DNA of 64,000 nt from [Phialemoniopsis] sp. UDSM-2020 (GCA_018873225.1 JAEILZ010000003.1:4464001-4528000); one strand, 5' to 3'. Shown: positions 44,953-56,990, counted from the stretch's first letter. A program made the numbers and translations. Notes: generated by a model from the sequence alone, not told the origin.

Positions 44953-45762
44953 ATGGAGGAGAAGCACGAGACCAAGAGAGATACCATGTTCGACTCCAAC
45001 CCAAACCTGGTCCAGGACCCAATGCCGGGCACCGCCGCCTCGCGCGCCACCCCGCTCGTCCTCTTCCACGACGGCGGCGGCACCGTCTTCAGCTACTACC
45101 TGCTCGAGGACCTCGGCCGCCCCGTCTACGGCATCGCCAACCCGCGCTTCTACTCGGGCGAGCCCTGGGAGGGCGGCCTGCCGGAGATGGCCCGGGCCTA
45201 CATCGGCTACATCCGCGAGGCCGTGCCGCCGGGACCCATCCTCGTCGGGGGGTGGTCCCTCGGCGGGCTCCTGGCGCTCGAGGTCGCGGGCCAGCTCGAG
45301 CGCGACCGCGATTACGCCGTGGCCGGCGTGCTCATGGTCGACAGCGTCTGCCCCGTCCGGTGGCGGCAGCTCGACGTGCCCATCGTCGCGCGCGAGATCG
45401 AGTGGTCCGCCTCGACCAAGGAAGAGACGAGGGTCGCCGTGACGCGGTGTTTCGACCAGGCCGGCAAGATGTGCATGGTCTACGAGCCGCCGGCCTTCCG
45501 CGGCACGCCGCCGCCGGCGATACTCCTGCGCGCCATGGAGCAGGTGCCCGTGCCGGAGGAGAAGGCCGGCGGCTTGCTGAGGGTCGACGTCTACCGGGAC
45601 GACCGGATGCTGGGCTGGGATGACTACAGGCCGGATCTTTTCCACGAGGTCATCGACATACCGGGGCACCATTTCAACATATTTGCGTTTGAGAACCTCG
45701 AGGACGTGCATGAGAAGATGGTCGAGGCGTGTCGGACGCTGGAGGAGTTGTCGGATCTATAG
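44953..45762 (+). CDS. Stand-alone thioesterase-domain alpha/beta hydrolase
   Basis: A single-exon gene of 269 residues with strong GC3 bias. The fold is that of thioesterase domains of polyketide or non-ribosomal peptide synthases and type II thioesterases. The oxyanion region LVLFHDGGGTVFSY (about 35-48), nucleophile elbow GGWSLGGLL (Ser about 103), acid in MVDSVCP (about 130) and histidine in IPGHHFNIF (about 238) complete the triad. These enzymes cleave acyl or peptidyl thioesters, releasing product or editing stalled chains. No synthase lies in the window, so its partner is unknown and it may act alone. It has no signal peptide, so a cytosolic location is likely. Confidence 0.85.
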   Translation: MEEKHETKRDTMFDSNPNLVQDPMPGTAASRATPLVLFHDGGGTVFSYYLLEDLGRPVYGIANPRFYSGEPWEGGLPEMARAYIGYIREAVPPGPILVGGWSLGGLLALEVAGQLERDRDYAVAGVLMVDSVCPVRWRQLDVPIVAREIEWSASTKEETRVAVTRCFDQAGKMCMVYEPPAFRGTPPPAILLRAMEQVPVPEEKAGGLLRVDVYRDDRMLGWDDYRPDLFHEVIDIPGHHFNIFAFENLEDVHEKMVEACRTLEELSDL

Positions 45763-46231
45763 ACGGGGAGGATGCATCATGAATGGACGATACTATGCAA
45801 TTTTGAAGAGCTATGAGGATTGAATAGGTCCGGGTAACCCCATCATCAGGATATTCCGTGTACCCCTGGGCAATATTGCTTTTAGACATAGACAGGGTAT
45901 TGGAAGCAAGCACACCCTTAGTTGGCTTTGTTGTCTGATTGACATTTTATTGGCGCTGTTGCGCGGATCAAGGATGCTTCAGTCAAGAATAGGAGTGGCA
46001 AGAGGAGTAAGGGAGAAAGTAGACCAGAATAGAAACATCAAGAGAAGAAGTCTAGGCTATCATAACTTCATAAGTCGTCCCTCATAATCATTATAGGGCA
46101 GCGTCGAGGTCTCGGGGAACAACCGCCTTGCTTAATAAGGCTCCTGCGTGAAAGTGATTCTTTTCGTTCATGTTCACCTCGTATACGGGTGAGCCGAGCA
46201 AAGATATATCTGACGGGTGATTGCTATGGTT
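45763..46231. other. Intergenic region, convergent gene ends
   Basis: About 470 bp between the ends of the thioesterase and the CorA-like gene. Nothing recognised. Confidence 0.6.
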
Positions 46232-48297
46232 TCAAGGCTCAGGCTCTCTCGACGAGTCGACTGGCACGCGGACTGCTGCCAGCCCACGGCTCCCATATCG
46301 ATAAGTCGCGGCCCATATGATGCCCAGGACACCCATCAGCAGGAAGCATAGCAGGAGGAACAACTTCAGTGCTGGCTCGCGGATATTCCATGCACCTAAG
46401 CCTCCCTGGTATCTGTCAAAATCCATGACATCGCTGCTGAACAGGGTCTGCGATTCGTGATGTTCGTCAGTATGCAAAGATTTCCTGTATGATACGGTGA
46501 CGCGACTTACCGAAACAAACGTGCCTGGCAGGAAAATAAGAGTAAAGAAAGTAATCACATGCATCGACGTGGTCTCTTGCTTCGTCTTGAGGGCAATGTG
46601 GTGCATGCTGACAGTCAGTTGCTCCATGACGTTACTAGAGGACCGCGCGCACTCGGCAAAGCGCTGTCCAGCATGCGTATTGCGGTGCTCGAGGATCGTG
46701 CCAAACTGATGATGATTAGTCCCCTGGACAGCAAAGGGAAGGGCAGAGGCAGGGGCCAGGGAGGGAGACAAACCATTGCAGCCTTTCGTTTCAACTTCTC
46801 GTCCAGAGCCTCGATTCGCTCATGGTAGCCCTCGAGGTCCCCCAGCACGACATGAATCTGCTCTACGAAGCCGGTCACTCCTTCTGCGAGGTACTGATGT
46901 CGCTTTCCCAGCCGTTCGTACCTGGCGGCTAGTGCACGTACGACACGTAGATCCTCTTGCAGTGTCATACCTGCCTCACCGACGCTGTCCTGCAGCAGGT
47001 TCAACTCTTGCAAGTTTTCAAAGCTGAAGGAGTCTGCCAGGTGCTCATCATTAGCATCGTCCTGCTTTTCCTCGCACTCGGCCATCTGATTATTATGATG
47101 CGGGGGAGTGGTTCTTGATGCGCCGCGGTTGCCGCCGGCATTGCGACCATTCAGCCAGCTGCCAACCTTGCGAACCGTCGCGACCGTCATGGTCGACGCA
47201 CGCGATAAGCCCGTCCCGCCACGGCTCGGCGGGCCCATGGATCTAGGGGTGTGGCGAGGAGGCCCTTGGGTAGGAGGTGCAGGGCTGAGAGCGGTCTTGA
47301 GCTGCGCCGCGTCTTCGGCGTCCAGTTCGCTGATCTCGACATCGTCGACGGCCGAGACCTGCTCGCGCGCCTTCTTAACCAGGTAGTCGATGTACTGGGG
47401 CCAGGACTCCAAAGCCCACTCGAGCACGAGCAGGTGGGCATCGAGAGCGGTGCGGAAGCAATAGCTTGCGGTATCGCCTTCGTCAGGTCGTTGGTCTTCA
47501 AGTCTCGTGGCGGAGACTAGTCGGTCGTGCAGGAGCGTGGTACCCTTGACGACGAGGAAGAGTGATGCGCCTGTAACGGTTTCATAGGCGTGGTAAAAGG
47601 TGGCGGCGCGGCGTTTCCACGGGTTAGAATCCCCGAGCCCGGCGTCTCTATCTTCTCTTTTGATCTGCAACTCGAATGCAGAGAGGTTGAAAGCGTGCTG
47701 AGGCCGACTAACAACGGCATCGTCGATCCGGAAGCGGCCCGTCGGAGGCGACTCGTCCCGCAGGCGGAGATCGAACATAAAGTCCAGGATGGCAGGCATG
47801 ACCTGGTGGTGCGTCAGGAGGTATGAAAGCTGGTCATGCGAACAGCAAAGGGGTCCCCTGGAATTGGTCGTCTCGATGAAGCTTTTGAAGGAAAGACAGC
47901 AGAGTTAGGAAACGACACCAGTCATTCACGTCAAAAGGTGTGAGCGAGCGCACATGAATCTACATCTTGTCTGCGGTGACTGCACGCCCAAGTATTTTTT
48001 CAATTGATCTAGGTTTTCTGTTTTGATCTCTGTTGTTGCTTGAGAGTCAATTGATTGCGACGAAGATCAAGGAAGGGAATAGAACTCACCATTGTAACCG
48101 TTCAATGGATCCCAGAGCGATACCAACCACTGGTCCTCTTTCTTGACGAAGATCTTTGTCGCTTCTGCGACGAGTCGGCTTCGATAACTCTGCAGTGCGG
48201 GACGCGACTTTTGCGTTCGGGAAATGTTGGTGGGATATGCCTGGAAATCCTGTGCCTGCTCGGTGGTTTGACGCCGGGAATCATCTTGGACCGGCAT
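46232..48297 (-). CDS. CorA-like membrane protein, fungal type
   Basis: Five exons: 48090-48297, 47954-48029, 46774-47881, 46511-46705 and 46232-46447, giving 600 residues. The small second exon (76 nt) links the N terminus to a long soluble domain (FHAYETVTGASLFLVVKG, then CFRTALDAHLLVLEWALE) typical of fungal CorA-like proteins. A disordered Pro/Ser linker (about 270-350) is followed by helices (FENLQELNLLQDSVGEAGMTLQEDL). Splicing in the last part restores FFTLIFLPGTFVSTLFSS, the CorA-type first membrane helix, and then a second helix, LFLLLCFLLMGVLGIIW. The Mg2+ selectivity signature GMN is not seen, so magnesium transport is unproven. A long antisense ORF is a shadow. Confidence 0.77.
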
Positions 48298-48986
48298 TGT
48301 CGCGGCTTGTGATTCACGTCTGCAGCGTGCACAATCATCAGGTCATCTTTTGTTACCGAGGTCCTGTGCCGGGCAGGGTTACGCGCGGTGTGGCAAGAAG
48401 TTATACTAAGCAAGATCACTCGAAGAGGCTCTGGACGGTTGCGACGGTGAGGTGAGAATTTTCATTGTCGGGCTGAGACCGCCTCGGGAGCGAAAGGCAG
48501 ATCGTCGTTGTTTTTCAATGACTGGGCCTGGGATCATCCGAAAGCCCCTCTGGGGTCTCCTTACTGCAAGCCAATGCATGTCTGAGCCCGAGGAGGGGTG
48601 GCCCAAATCTGCCTTGTCTGTCACCGTCTCAAAAAGTGCATTTGACAGCTCGACCAGCGCGGGCGGGCGGTGGCTGTGCAGCGAGTGCCGGGAAATCCAG
48701 TAGATTAAGATAAAGTACTCCGTACCAGGTCATATCACATCAGACACTAAACGTAAAGACAGGGAAGCCTCGCTAGCATGGGTAGCGAAGGCAGAGACTG
48801 GGCGCCAAAAAATGCAGATACAAGGAAGAACAGAAAGCAAAACCCAAGAGGACACTGACGCTGCCAGAGAATTAGACCAATATTGGAAGCCCCTGTTGAT
48901 ACCGAACACAGGCCATGGAAACCCAACCATACACAATTCTAGTGGTACGGGACAGCAGAGGCTGTCGATCCGCATCTCGCGGTCAG
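48298..48986. other. Intergenic region upstream of the CorA-like gene
   Basis: About 690 bp holding the CorA-like promoter and the 3' flank of the next minus-strand gene. No gene recognised. Confidence 0.55.
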
Positions 48987-49366
48987 CTAGTCCATCACTT
49001 CGTATCGCAACTCAAGAATCGCCGAGCGCTCGTCCTACAAAGCAGTTAACCGTGTGGCCATCGAGGACCAGAATAGGACTTACGTCGGTCAATCTTCGCG
49101 GAATAGTCAGGCGGTAATCGTTTCCTCGTCGCTGAACAACCCTCCAGCTTAGCATCATCTTCCTACTCTTGCAGGCTAGACTACCAGGCTGCTGATGTTT
49201 GGCAGTGACGGACCTTGATCTTGATGTCGCGGGATGGAAACAATTTCTTCAGATAAACAGTCAGGTCCGCGGAGAGGAGATTGTAAGCGACAATGTGGTC
49301 GTTGATCATGGCTAGCCGTGTCCCACAAGACGTCGTTTTGGATGGCGTCACGAGCCGGGCTTCATA
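48987..49366 (-). CDS. 3' exons of an unresolved minus-strand gene
   Basis: Three consecutive exons fit perfectly in phase 0: 49214-49366, 49084-49131 and 48987-49034, with introns of 82 bp (branch ATGCTAAGC, acceptor TTCAG) and 49 bp (donor GTAAGT, acceptor TGTAG). The encoded C terminus includes RLAMINDHIVAYNLLSADL, TVYLKKLFP, NDYRLTIPRRLTD and DERSAILELRYEVMD. Composition and clean splicing argue for a real coding end. The 5' part could not be joined: upstream frames within 49,370-50,004 contain open stretches but no phase-compatible donor. It may be a truncated remnant or have further exons. No family was recognised. Confidence 0.45.
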
Positions 49367-50678
49367 CTAGTGTCAGACTGTGCGATGGCGATCGCAAGCA
49401 GAAAGAGAGGTTCAGTGCGGATGCTCAGCACTGCAAATGATGGTCATGAGGAGAGTATCCCGCCCCGCGAGAGAACAGCAGCTTTGCTTCGTTCATGAAG
49501 AGAAGGTCGCGCACACGACGAGACCCTCTCTGCTTGCTCTCTGACTCTTCGACGTGTTTAGAGCGGCAAGCGACCGAGTCGTAGGTCCGAGTGGACAGTG
49601 TCAGATTCGCACAGGTAGGAGGGGACTTTCGTAAGAGCCTCAATCCGTTCCATCGTACCGGCAAAAGCATCCCAGGCGAGTTCCCAGTCCTGGCAATCCT
49701 GGCTGGCCCACCACACACGCACATCAGAGATGCCGAACGAACGTGGGGTGAAATGGCTGTCTGGGACGCAAGCGGAGGACAAGAGGACGGCACGGCTCGC
49801 TCGAGTCCACCGAAACAAGCCATCATGCAAGTGTGACCAATTGAATCGGCCAACCACCATGTCGGCCAGTAGGATCCAGAGAATGATCCCATAAGGTGCA
49901 TGGTGCAAGATACCATGTCGGTCGCTAGTGGCTGGCAATACTGCGTGATAGGTGCGAAAGAGACGGATTATGGCAGTGCGATTGGGGAGGCGTCCGCTGT
50001 GCACAATTATCGTCCCTGATGGTGGTGTCGTAAAGTCACCTTGACACCCCGGATAGGTCCTTCACTGACGGTAACCGCCTGCCAGCTCTGGCAAAAGCGG
50101 TTATCGTCTTTGAAGCCAAGGACTCGTCGCGATCTCCACACTCTTTATGAAACAGATCTTGGCCTCATGTTTTGAAGGCAAGGCTGTGTGAGGCTGGCAT
50201 AATTACATCCTGGTCAGTCTCGGGAAGGTAATCTGCGAACTCCCGGGCTGACCACCATCATGTCATCATGGGTGGGCGCCTCAGACCTCTTTGTGCATTT
50301 TCGACCTGCTAGGCTTAGCCTGATGCAATTGGGGGAGGGCCGCAATCCAGCCTATGTCGGTATCAACGGGCCTCCGTACTTGCTTGCTTTTGGCCGCACC
50401 ATTTGGAATCTGCCTTGCTTTCGACATCTTTCTTCGGAGCGCGCTGAAAATGCAGCAACGATAGAACCTTGGTGTACGCCCGGCCTCAGCCTGCTTACAT
50501 GCCAGTCGGCCTTCCCCGTTGTTGAAGCACACAGGTTTGCTGCCTCAGGAGCGTGGCCGTTGCACTATATTTCTCCATGAACTGGGAGGCTCTTGCATGC
50601 ACACTCAGACACTCTCCTTTTCACGTTACGTACCATCTTCTTGTTGTTTGCAGCCCGAGTACATACGTTGGATGCACC
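49367..50678. other. Unresolved region upstream of the kinase gene
   Basis: About 1.3 kb. A minus-strand ORF of 148 codons (49558-50004) may be part of the gene ending at 48987, but its sequence lacks known motifs and does not splice cleanly. The right part holds the kinase promoter, with a possible acceptor (TTTGCAG) at about 50,652 hinting at a leader intron. Confidence 0.35.
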
Positions 50679-53600
50679 ATGGAGAAGCTCAAGAACTTTG
50701 CTCGGAACCGCGACGAACCCCTACGCCGAGACACGCTTCCCGATGAGACCAATGTGCAGCCTGGCCACGACTTCCACATCTTTGTCCGAGATACTCAGCA
50801 ACGTTTCGTCGGCCTAAATGGTCATAATGAAGCAGCCAACTTCGTCCCAAGGAATGAGCTCGATACCTACTGGAAGAATGGCACCATACGCGACGTGTGC
50901 AAGGCTTATAAGCCCGCTCTGACGATTCCGAAAGAATCAATAAAGACGTTGTACCTCAAGATCTTCAGCATTCTGATTTACGTCGGCCAAGGCCATTGCA
51001 TCACCCTCTTCACAGGCAACAACATTACAGATGCCCACTTGCCATTCATTGGCACACCAGAACCGCTGAAGGGGCCTAGGTATGATGATCTGATGGCTAA
51101 AATCAAGGAGCACCAGTGGTTGTTCTGCCCGCTGGTACTCAACTACGCAGGGCTGTCAGAATCGCAGCTAGAGCCGTCACATATCTTGCCATTTCATGAG
51201 ATGGAGGAGCTAGCAAAGGGTGACTTTTCAAAGGTCTTTAAAGTCAGAGTCTATACTGCTTGCGAAGAGCTGAGCGAAGTTGGTCCACACCGTTTGTCTT
51301 GGCTTGAGGGTAATAGACTGACCCATTCTTAGAAGAAAGATTCAAAGACAGGGAGTTCACGTGCTGGCGGCAACAATCACGAGGATGATAGCGAGCGAAC
51401 CTACGTGATCAAAAGTTACGACACAGCAGCAGACGAGCAGACGCGCAAACTAGCGCGCTGCGAGGTGAGAGCCCTGACATCGTTGAGAGAAAGCAAGAAC
51501 AAGCACATCATTGGGTACTACGGCTCCTTCACCCAAAAGGGGCGCCATCATCTCATTCTACAATTCGCAGACGGTGGAGATATGTCGCGGTTCTTTCGGA
51601 CACAACCCCAGCCAAAGACGCCACTCGATATTCTGCGGTTCTGGAAAAGTCTTTTCAACATCTTCCAGGGCTTGCACTGTGTACATCATCAGCTCATGAT
51701 CGACCAAGACCACAAGGACGAGTTTCAGGGGTCAGTACCAGTCCTTTCCGAGGCATATTTCTATCGACTTAGTTGCTAATTCTAGGCGCGTCTAGGATAC
51801 ATCAGGACATCAAGCCGGACAACATCCTTCTGAACAGAGCTGTCAACGCATCGACTCCTTTTGACTTCACTCCGATGCTGGCGGACTTTGGGCACAGCGA
51901 CGTGCGGCCCGTGAATCCAACCCAAGACGACGGATACAACATCGACCGGCACGGCAACCAAGTTTATGGTGAGTTTCACCACGCTATTCCTAAGCCCACC
52001 CCATACTTAACTCGTGTTTGCTAGGCTCGCCAGAGAGTAGCCCCCACGCAGACTTTGCCCGCAGAGTTCCGAATCACATTACACCAGCGGCTGACATCTG
52101 GTCTGCCGGCTGCCTTCTCAGTGACGCGGCCAATTGGATTGTTTTTGGATACGACGGACTTGAAGAGTATGAAGACGAGCGCTCCCTCGAGACGGAAGCC
52201 AGTAAACTCTTTGAAGGCAACCCCAGCAATTGCTTTCACAACACCATCAGGATGTTAGAAGCCGTTAAGCTTCGGCACGGCCGAATCTGCAACGAGGGAC
52301 TGCCAGAGGATCTCATCACGCGCAAGGTGCTGGATCTGGTTGAGAAACATATGCTGTTGGAGCACCCCAAGGACAGAGTCGACGCCCATCAGCTTTATCA
52401 ACACTGCATGGATATATTACCGCAGGACAACAACGATCAAGCCCGACAGGGCGAAGACCTCGAGATAGGCTCCGAGTCGCAGCCACGACAGCCACCTCCA
52501 TCTCCGGGCGCCCAGCTGAGCAGCAAGTTGCAGGGCGTGCTCAATGCGGCACAGCCTCAGCTAGCAGAGGCGGCCCAGAGGATCTCGACTGTGAAAAAGG
52601 TCTTTCGTGGGCGGGGCAAAATCTCGAGGCACCTAAGTGTAGGGGCTGCCACAGATTCAGATGAAGGGACCGCCGAGGTTGGCCAGTCCCAGCCGCCCGA
52701 GCTGCCACGCCGACCCGGAACCTTACACGACTTGCATGGGATCTCGTCCGATCCAGTTATTCCTCCTGGCCGACATGCCGGTGTCTCCTCGCCTATGTCG
52801 CCTATGTCGCCAGCAAGCGCCAAAACTCTGGATGCCGACTATCTCTCGCCGCCTGGTCTGAGCCCAAGCCCTTCACGCAATAGTTTTGTGGGGGACGACG
52901 ATGAGAGCATCGCTCCACCTGGCGACGAGCCCGAAGACCAGATTACGATGGAAGAGGCTCTACGCTGGTTTTGGCAGTGGAAGAATTATCAACAGTACGA
53001 CAGACGGGTCCACGAAATCGTACGCTCGCTGCGGCATCACTTGCAAGGCCGCGAACACTTTTTCTTCATCGACGACTCCAGGTCTATGCGCCAACACCAC
53101 AAGGCCATTGTAGATGCCTTCCAACTGCTGGCTTACATTGCTAAGCCACTTGAGAGCAGCGGCAAGAGCAAAAAAGGTAAAGCACGTGAGCGAGGACGGC
53201 CGGTATCTCTTGCTTTTGCCTCACACGTCGACAGGGAGCAGCCTCATGTCAGTTCAGACACGACCAAGCTCCTTGCCGAGGTAGAGTCGTGCAATTATGT
53301 GCAAATGGCGCGGCTCATGGAGGACAAGCTCTCGTACCTGGTGGAGAACGTACTGCTCGCCAAGTTGCCGGAGCCCAAGCGGGAAGGGCTGTCACCGCCG
53401 GCGAAACAGCGTTCGAGCTTCTTTGGCAAGTCATCGCCGGCACCCGCAACCAAGCCCGACAGCAAGATCAGCCTGGTCATCTTTACAGATGGACGCTGGG
53501 GCGACGATCCGCACGGGGCCATGGGCGTGCAGAATCCGATCAACAAGCTCATCGCGCGGATCAACGAGCTCGGGCTGCCGCGGACTCACGTAATGATACA

Positions 53601-53925
53601 GTTTGTGCAGTTCGGAGACGACGAGGCCGGGACGCGGCACTTGCGCTTTCTGGTGCAAAACGGCGAGAGGCAGGGCTTGTGAGTTGTACACCTGCATTGA
53701 GAGGTTTCATTTGAAAGCTAACCAGTCTATTCGTTCAGAGACATCATCGATACCCAGCCAGTCTCTGGCAATGTCAACTCGATGCTCATCGGAAGCATTA
53801 GTCGTGGTACGACGGATTATTTTCAAGGGTCTACCTGGTCTGCGCCATCCGAGTTTGCATCGCAGTCTGATCATGCTTCGCAATCCGATGCTCAATCGCA
53901 CGCGGAGACTCGCAAAGACGAGTGA
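50679..53925 (+). CDS. Protein kinase fused to a von Willebrand factor A domain
   Basis: About 1000 residues in five exons: 50679 to about 51242 or 51278, 51333-51730, 51796-51968, 52025-53678 and 53739-53925. The first donor is unsettled (GTCAGA or GTTGGT, both phase 0). An N-terminal domain (about 1-175) precedes a kinase domain with YVIKSYD (ATP lysine), GIHQDIKPDNILL (catalytic loop, HQD for HRD), ADFGHS (Mg loop) and GSPES in place of APE, so it looks catalytically competent. A long Pro/Ser linker (about 540-690) follows. The vWA domain starts FFFIDDSRSM, matching the MIDAS pattern DxSxS, and continues through LVIFTDGRWGDD and DIIDTQPVSGN. The tail is Ser/Gln/Asp-rich. It probably couples ligand or partner binding to phosphorylation; target unknown. 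Confidence 0.8.
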
Positions 53926-54480
53926 TTGCATGATCGTAAGGTGTTATCGCAAGCAGGAGGGTGACGAGACTACCGACTCATCCAGAACTCATCACCCCCT
54001 TTCGGCGTGATTATCGCCACGGCCTGACAGGTAACTTGTGCCGTATATCAGGTCGTTAATTATTTTTTGTAATAATTCAGTATTCACACAGGCTCCTCGA
54101 GCCCAGAATGGTTTGCTTCTCTAGTGGTGGTGTTAGTTTCGTTGCGGGCGGCTTAAGACCTTATCCGGCCCATCCACAAATTACCGGCTTGCTCTGCCGG
54201 AACTGACAAATCCCTGGGTGGTGGGTCTCCGAGAATGAGTATGACGGCTGCGGAGAAACACTTGTACACAATCATGCATGTACTGAATGGGGAACCCAAC
54301 GATTGACTTGGTGAATCTAAGACTACTTCGAACTAGAAGGGACATATTTCATTAAACTATACAATACCTGTACCTACCGGCAGGGACTATCTCGTCAAAT
54401 CAAGACCGTTATATAGCTTTTGTGATCATCATCCAGAGGCAGCGTTAATACGTTGCACAAGTTCACGCACTTTAGTCAAC
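53926..54480. other. Intergenic region before the aromatic-pathway cluster
   Basis: About 555 bp with the kinase 3' flank and the promoter of the SnoaL-like gene. No gene recognised. Confidence 0.6.
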
Positions 54481-55257
54481 ATGCCGAATTTACACACACT
54501 CCCAAAAGGGTCACGGCCAAAGAATGCTATCCGCAACAATGGCCCTGACAACTTGGTGCTGGAAAGAGCAAAGCTGAGGGAGCTTGCAGAGGGTTGGCCG
54601 TGCTACAGGTGATCACCAACAAGCCACGATTATTACCGAATCACCTGGATTACTAACATACAACCTGTCTTCAGAGATGCATGCGAGTGGGAGAATTTCG
54701 CCTCCATATTCCACCCAGGCGCCTACGTCTTCACCACCTGGTCCGGCCGCGTCCTGGCGACCGACTTCATCAAGGCGTCGCAGGCCGGCATCGACAAGGG
54801 CGCCTTCATCATGCACCGCTGCCACGGCCTGACCACCGACGTCAACGCCGAAGCCACGCGCGCCGTAACCAAGATGAAGGCGACCATCACGCAGCGCTTC
54901 GTCGTCGACGACGGCACCTGCGAGATTGACGTCGAGTGCGACTGCCGCTTCTGCTTCTTCTTTGAAAAGGACGCTGCGGGACGCTGGGGCGCGCGCTTCG
55001 TGCGCCACTGGTACGAGAAGGACAAGGTCATCCCGACGAACCCGGCGCGCGCGCCGCGCATCGACGAGGACAAGCTGCGGACGTACCCGCCCGGGTACAA
55101 GTACCTCGCCTACTTCCAGGAGGCGACGATGGGCGTGAAGGTGCTGCCGGATATGCCGGGCCACAGGAGCCATGCTGGCACGGTCAATCTGGAGAAGCAT
55201 GACTTGCTGTATCGGCAGGCCAAGGACTGGGTTGAGGGACGTGATGTAGATATCTAG
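54481..55257 (+). CDS. SnoaL-like (NTF2-fold) protein
   Basis: Exons 54481-54608 and 54675-55257 give 236 residues. The 66-bp intron has branch TACTAACA and acceptor TTCAG. Splicing yields [17 protein letters not shown], the conserved opening of fungal SnoaL-like proteins, followed by THHR-like MHRCHG and CDCRFCFFF strands. The alpha+beta barrel houses small-molecule enzymes such as cyclases, dehydratases and hydroxylases, but the catalytic residues are not obvious here. No signal peptide. It ends 151 bp from the convergent hydroxyquinol dioxygenase, so a role on a phenolic intermediate is plausible (inference). Exact reaction unknown. Confidence 0.75.
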
Positions 55258-55408
55258 TCGAATGCCAATGACCTTTCAAATGCGCACTGAATCCACCCCT
55301 GTCTGTCTGGGTATACATCTCCCTTCATCTTCATTCTCAACTGTAAGCTGAGAGTCACTCGCAAGCGTCAGAACAGCAGTGGTATCAATATCTTTCATGA
55401 ATTGTCAT

Positions 55409-56460
55409 CTAGTCTAGACTAGGAACGACCAACCCATCTATAACCTCTAGGTTATCCGCCCCATGCTTCTTCAATGCTTCCATCGCCAGCTTATCGCGGA
55501 GCTCAGACGTCTCCTTGTCGCTCACGAGTACAAAGTCATACCTCATTAATCTCGTTGATGGCGGTACTCCATACTTTTCTGCCAGGCCTTCCACATCCGA
55601 GACTGTCTCCAGGTTCACAACCAAAGACTCCTTGACTCCGAATACGGCATCTGATCGCTCATAGGGATCGCCTCGCAAGTACAAAGCACTACAAATGAGG
55701 ATCAGCACTCAATATCACAGAACAAGGGAGGAGCAAGCAATACTTACGTGATAAGCTTGTCGTAACCCGGCTTGTCGAACATGAAATGGAAGTGACTTGG
55801 GCGGTACGGATGCCTCTTCAGCTTGCCCAGCAGCTTGCCCACGGGCCCGTCATTTGGGATAGGATACGGCACCGGTACGATCGCCTTGCAGTGAAACATG
55901 CCGTTCTCGTCGCTCCGCAGCACAGCTCTGCAGTCGGGCCCGTCCCTCTCGGCGTACTGCACGTCATAGAACCCCTTCGAGTCCGTCTCCCAGACGTCGA
56001 CCCTCACGCCTGCAATGGCGTTGCCCCGTGTATCTTTCACCGAGCACACGACAAGCATAGGCTCCCCTTCCTCGTCGTGCGAGATGAGCGTCCCATTGTC
56101 CACAAACTTGGCCTCGTGCGAGTGGAACGGCCCCAGGACGGTGCCCTCTGTCGATGCGGGCGGCTTCGGGTGGTCGATGGCGTCGACGAGCAGGGACAGA
56201 CCAAGCACGTCGGAGAGCAGGATGAACTCCTGGCGCACGTCGGTGCAGATCTGGCCCACGGCCGTCAGGAACTTGATGGCCTCCTCCCACTCGGCCGTGT
56301 TGAGGCGGGTATCGCGCGCAAAGTCGTGCAGGTGGACGACGAGCCGCTCGAACAGAAACTTGACGCGGCGGTCGTCGCAGCCGGCGTTGATGGCGTGCAC
56401 GTTCTCCGTGATGTTGTCGATGGTGAGGTCCTTGAGGACCGGCTGCTGGAATCCGCCCAT
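55409..56460 (-). CDS. Hydroxyquinol 1,2-dioxygenase (intradiol)
   Basis: Cleaves hydroxyquinol (1,2,4-trihydroxybenzene) between its vicinal hydroxyls to maleylacetate. Exons 55748-56460 and 55409-55688 give 330 residues. The start MGGFQQPVLKDLT is chosen over an upstream in-frame ATG at 56604, whose extra 48 residues are basic and unlike the family. The N-terminal helical domain has NITENVHAINAG and RQEFILLSDVLGLS, typical of hydroxyquinol and catechol dioxygenases. Fe(III) ligands are predicted in GFYDVQY, PYPIPNDGPVG and HPYRPSHFHFMF (two Tyr, two His). It is divergent from maleylacetate reductase, the next enzyme of the pathway, across about 800 bp. Substrate preference (hydroxyquinol against catechol or a chlorinated form) rests on family resemblance and context. 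Confidence 0.9.
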
Positions 56461-56856
56461 GGCTGAGCTGGTTTGATGACTGACAAAAGGTGCTCCTTGT
56501 TCGTTCTCCGACTTGTGCTTCCTTGCTCTTTTGTTGGCCCTTTTCACAATTTCTGATCTCGCCTCGATCACAGGTCTTACACGGATGATCTTCACAAGCA
56601 ACACACCTCAATCGGCTGTTTTCGAGGTAGTGGCACGATTCCGAGTCACACGTCGGATGACAGAATTCTTGATAACAGACTATCGTACGCGTCTAGCCCG
56701 ATGTCTAATCGATTTGTAACATGCCCTCTCCCAATGGTGCGAGGTAGTGTGCTACCTATTCCGCGGTGTTTCGGCGAATGGGCCAGTGAACAGGTGCCGG
56801 CAAAGACCTCAGCCGAATCAGGTCCCACAACCCGAAACTGATCCGGCTTGATCTAG

Positions 56857-56878
56857 TGCATCCCCACCCGGTGGTGCA
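56857..56878. promoter_or_regulatory. Inverted repeat CCACC-C-GGTGG flanked by TGCA
   Basis: The core CCACC C GGTGG (56864-56874) is perfectly palindromic around one base, and TGCA flanks it on both sides with a 3-base offset on the left. Position in the divergent promoter suggests a protein-binding site; no binder is proven. Confidence 0.35.
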
Positions 56879-56990
56879 TTTCCCCGGCATTGCCCATTCA
56901 GGGCAGGCTCTATCATCTCTTAGCGGCTCTAGGGCGTCGTTGTCATCGCTTACAAGCAGGCTTGGCGCCGCCGGAATGCTTCCGAGGAAT

